NCBI GenBank assembly: GCA_946402475.1
Contig: CAMIWP010000043.1
Location: 1 to 7,822 of the forward strand
Reading direction: 5' to 3'
Source of the DNA: an uncultured Selenomonadaceae bacterium
GTDB lineage: Bacteria > Bacillota_C > Negativicutes > Selenomonadales > Selenomonadaceae
Length of the DNA stretch: 7,822 nucleotides
How positions within the stretch are numbered: position 1 is the stretch's first letter; each line of letters opens with the position of its first letter. Below, piece after piece: positions 6,779 to 7,822 of the stretch. A program made the translations under genes and the position numbers. A model generated the notes under the pieces. It was not told where the DNA came from. It ran no database searches and saw only the letters and a list, made by a program, of their open reading frames with translations.

Positions 6779-7624
6779 TCACCAACACAAATCCATCCAT
6801 GTAAACAGAAACATCGCCAAGGACACAATGCCGTTCCGCATGAAATAAGCCTGTGTCACCCGGCTGAAGTCCCCCGGCTTCACTATGCTGTGCTGATAGA
6901 CCAAAGTCCCCGCCGCAATGCCTACGCCAAAAAAATAAACGGCGTTCATTTGAAGCAGAAAACCGAGCACTGTGAAACAAGCAATGCTCCCGCCGTGAAG
7001 AATCCTTGCAATGAAAAGAGCGCCCTTGGCAGTGAAGGCCGTAGCCAAGGAATGAAGCCCGTGTGCCCTATCAAAGCGCTCGTCCTGCGCCCCGTAAACA
7101 GCATCGAACATCCCGATCCAAAGCGCCACCGCCACGCAGAGGACAATGAGGGGCAAATCAATGTCTCCCCGGATCGCCACCCAAGCTCCTGCGGGAGCCA
7201 TGGAAATGGCCACGCCCAGGATAAAATGGCACAAACAGGTGAACCGCTTCGTGTAGGGATAGATGAGGAAGGGTAGCGCCGCCACCGGCAACAGTTTGAT
7301 GCAAATGGGGTTGAGCTGCAGGACGGCAACAAGAAATACCAGAAGATAGATGCCGATGGAAATCTTCGCTGCTCGAGGGGTTATCTCCCCCCGCACCATG
7401 GCACGCCCGGAGAGCCTCGCCTGTTGCCTGTCGTACTTCAGATCAGCGAGATTGTCCAACGCCAAAGCAGCGCTCCTAGCCCCGGCAATGGCTACCGTGA
7501 TCCAAAAGAGATCCCAAAAGGGAGGTACTCCCCCCGCCGCCAAAAATGCGCTCATGTAAGCAAAGGGAAGGGCAAAGACCATGTGATGAAGGGCTATATT
7601 GTTGACATGCGCACGTATGCTCAC
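6779..7624 (-). CDS. UbiA-family membrane prenyltransferase (MqnP-like)
   Basis: A 281-residue integral membrane prenyltransferase with about eight or nine hydrophobic helices (for example near 14-30, 88-105, 110-123, 130-150, 157-174, 213-226 and 262-279). Two aspartate-rich motifs that hold the Mg-diphosphate of the prenyl donor are recognisable. The first is D57, D61, D65 in ALDNLADLKYD, where the usual first residue is Asn. The second is D174, D181, D185 in FDAVYGAQDERFD, followed by RAHGLHSL. This pattern resembles UbiA/MqnP proteins that attach a polyprenyl chain to an aromatic acid in ubiquinone or menaquinone synthesis. The neighbouring UbiD and the anaerobic context favour menaquinone by the futalosine route. 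The start is GTG with AGGAGG 5 nt upstream, overlapping the ubiD stop; there are 9 nt between the genes. Exact substrate is inferred, so I leave the symbol empty. Confidence 0.88.
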   Translation of the reverse strand: MSIRAHVNNIALHHMVFALPFAYMSAFLAAGGVPPFWDLFWITVAIAGARSAALALDNLADLKYDRQQARLSGRAMVRGEITPRAAKISIGIYLLVFLVAVLQLNPICIKLLPVAALPFLIYPYTKRFTCLCHFILGVAISMAPAGAWVAIRGDIDLPLIVLCVAVALWIGMFDAVYGAQDERFDRAHGLHSLATAFTAKGALFIARILHGGSIACFTVLGFLLQMNAVYFFGVGIAAGTLVYQHSIVKPGDFSRVTQAYFMRNGIVSLAMFLFTWMDLCW

Positions 7625-7629
7625 GAAAG

Positions 7630-7635
7630 CCTCCT
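7630..7635 (-). promoter_or_regulatory. Ribosome binding site of ubiA overlapping the ubiD stop
   Basis: A perfect AGGAGG shares two bases with the ubiD TAG and lies 5 nt before the GTG start of the prenyltransferase gene. It decides the GTG start and suggests coupled translation. Confidence 0.85.
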
Positions 7636-7822
7636 ATTCCAACCCCAATTCTTTCCACTTCTCGTCCACCCTCCGCCGTATCTCCTCCGTCATTCGGATC
7701 TCGTCGGGCCATTCCCTGGCATGGCCTTCTTCGGGCCAGGTCTTTGTGGCGTCGATTCCCAGTTTTGCCCCCCATTTCGCCATGGGAGAGGAATGGTCGA
7801 GAACATCCAGGGGACCTTCCAC
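7634..7822 (-). CDS. UbiD-family decarboxylase, C-terminal fragment
   Basis: Only the last 62 residues are in the window; the reading frame is open through the right edge, and the GTG at the edge is an internal Val rather than a start. The fragment has the UbiD C-terminal signature: GPLDVLDHSSP, then KLGIDATKTWPEEG and REWP, followed by a charged helical tail ending LGLE. UbiD enzymes are soluble decarboxylases that use prenylated FMN made by UbiX. Next to a UbiA-type prenyltransferase, the likely substrate is a prenylated or unprenylated naphthoate (MqnL-like) or a 4-hydroxybenzoate derivative. The catalytic residues (the Arg-Glu-Glu/Asp network) lie upstream and cannot be checked. It reads into ubiA with 9 nt between. 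Confidence 0.88.
   Translation of the reverse strand: MEGPLDVLDHSSPMAKWGAKLGIDATKTWPEEGHAREWPDEIRMTEEIRRRVDEKWKELGLE

Noticed and set aside
6618..6980. A 120-codon minus-strand frame bridging the ubiA-folD gap
   Set aside because: It overlaps both real genes out of frame, has no motif and no good ribosome binding site at its start.

Overview
The window looks like chromosomal DNA from a strict anaerobe, most likely a Firmicute. A diderm Negativicute (Selenomonas/Sporomusa-type) is my best guess, held with low confidence. The reasons are moderately high GC, strong AGGAGG-type ribosome binding sites, an ATP-dependent formate-tetrahydrofolate ligase, a short MetF, an Nfn-type flavoprotein pair, and UbiA/UbiD genes of the kind used for menaquinone. 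All eight genes lie on the minus strand. Read in transcription order, they run from the high coordinates to the low ones.

Region 1 (7822 to 6779) holds the C-terminal end of a UbiD-family decarboxylase and a UbiA-family membrane prenyltransferase. They are 9 nt apart, and the ribosome binding site of ubiA overlaps the stop codon of ubiD. This is probably part of a menaquinone (futalosine-type) set, with the rest upstream of the window. An 82-nt gap follows, in which I see no clear promoter or terminator.

Region 2 (6696 to 2162) is a tetrahydrofolate one-carbon block: folD, then a CgeB-like glycosyltransferase that does not belong to the pathway, then fhs, then metF. Together Fhs, FolD and MetF take formate to 5-methyl-THF: formate + THF + ATP to 10-formyl-THF, to methenyl-THF, to methylene-THF, to methyl-THF. 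The glycosyltransferase is the odd gene. It is lower in GC than fhs, yet it overlaps the folD stop by 4 nt and ends 12 nt before fhs.

Region 3 (2127 to 1) carries nfnA and nfnB (nfnB runs off the left edge), starting 34 nt after metF. They encode the two subunits of the NADH-dependent reduced ferredoxin:NADP+ oxidoreductase family, which includes enzymes often annotated as sulfide dehydrogenase or 'glutamate synthase small subunit'. FolD and MetF are pyridine-nucleotide or ferredoxin linked redox steps, so an electron-bifurcating transhydrogenase in the same transcription unit makes metabolic sense.

The gene spacing (gaps of 9, 82, -4, 12, 12, 34 and -1 nt) suggests one long operon, or two operons split at the 82-nt gap. 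I found no tRNA, rRNA, CRISPR, insertion sequence, riboswitch or convincing terminator. No stretch over 300 nt lacks a gene. The families are all known ones; the less ordinary points are the gene company and a few altered motifs.
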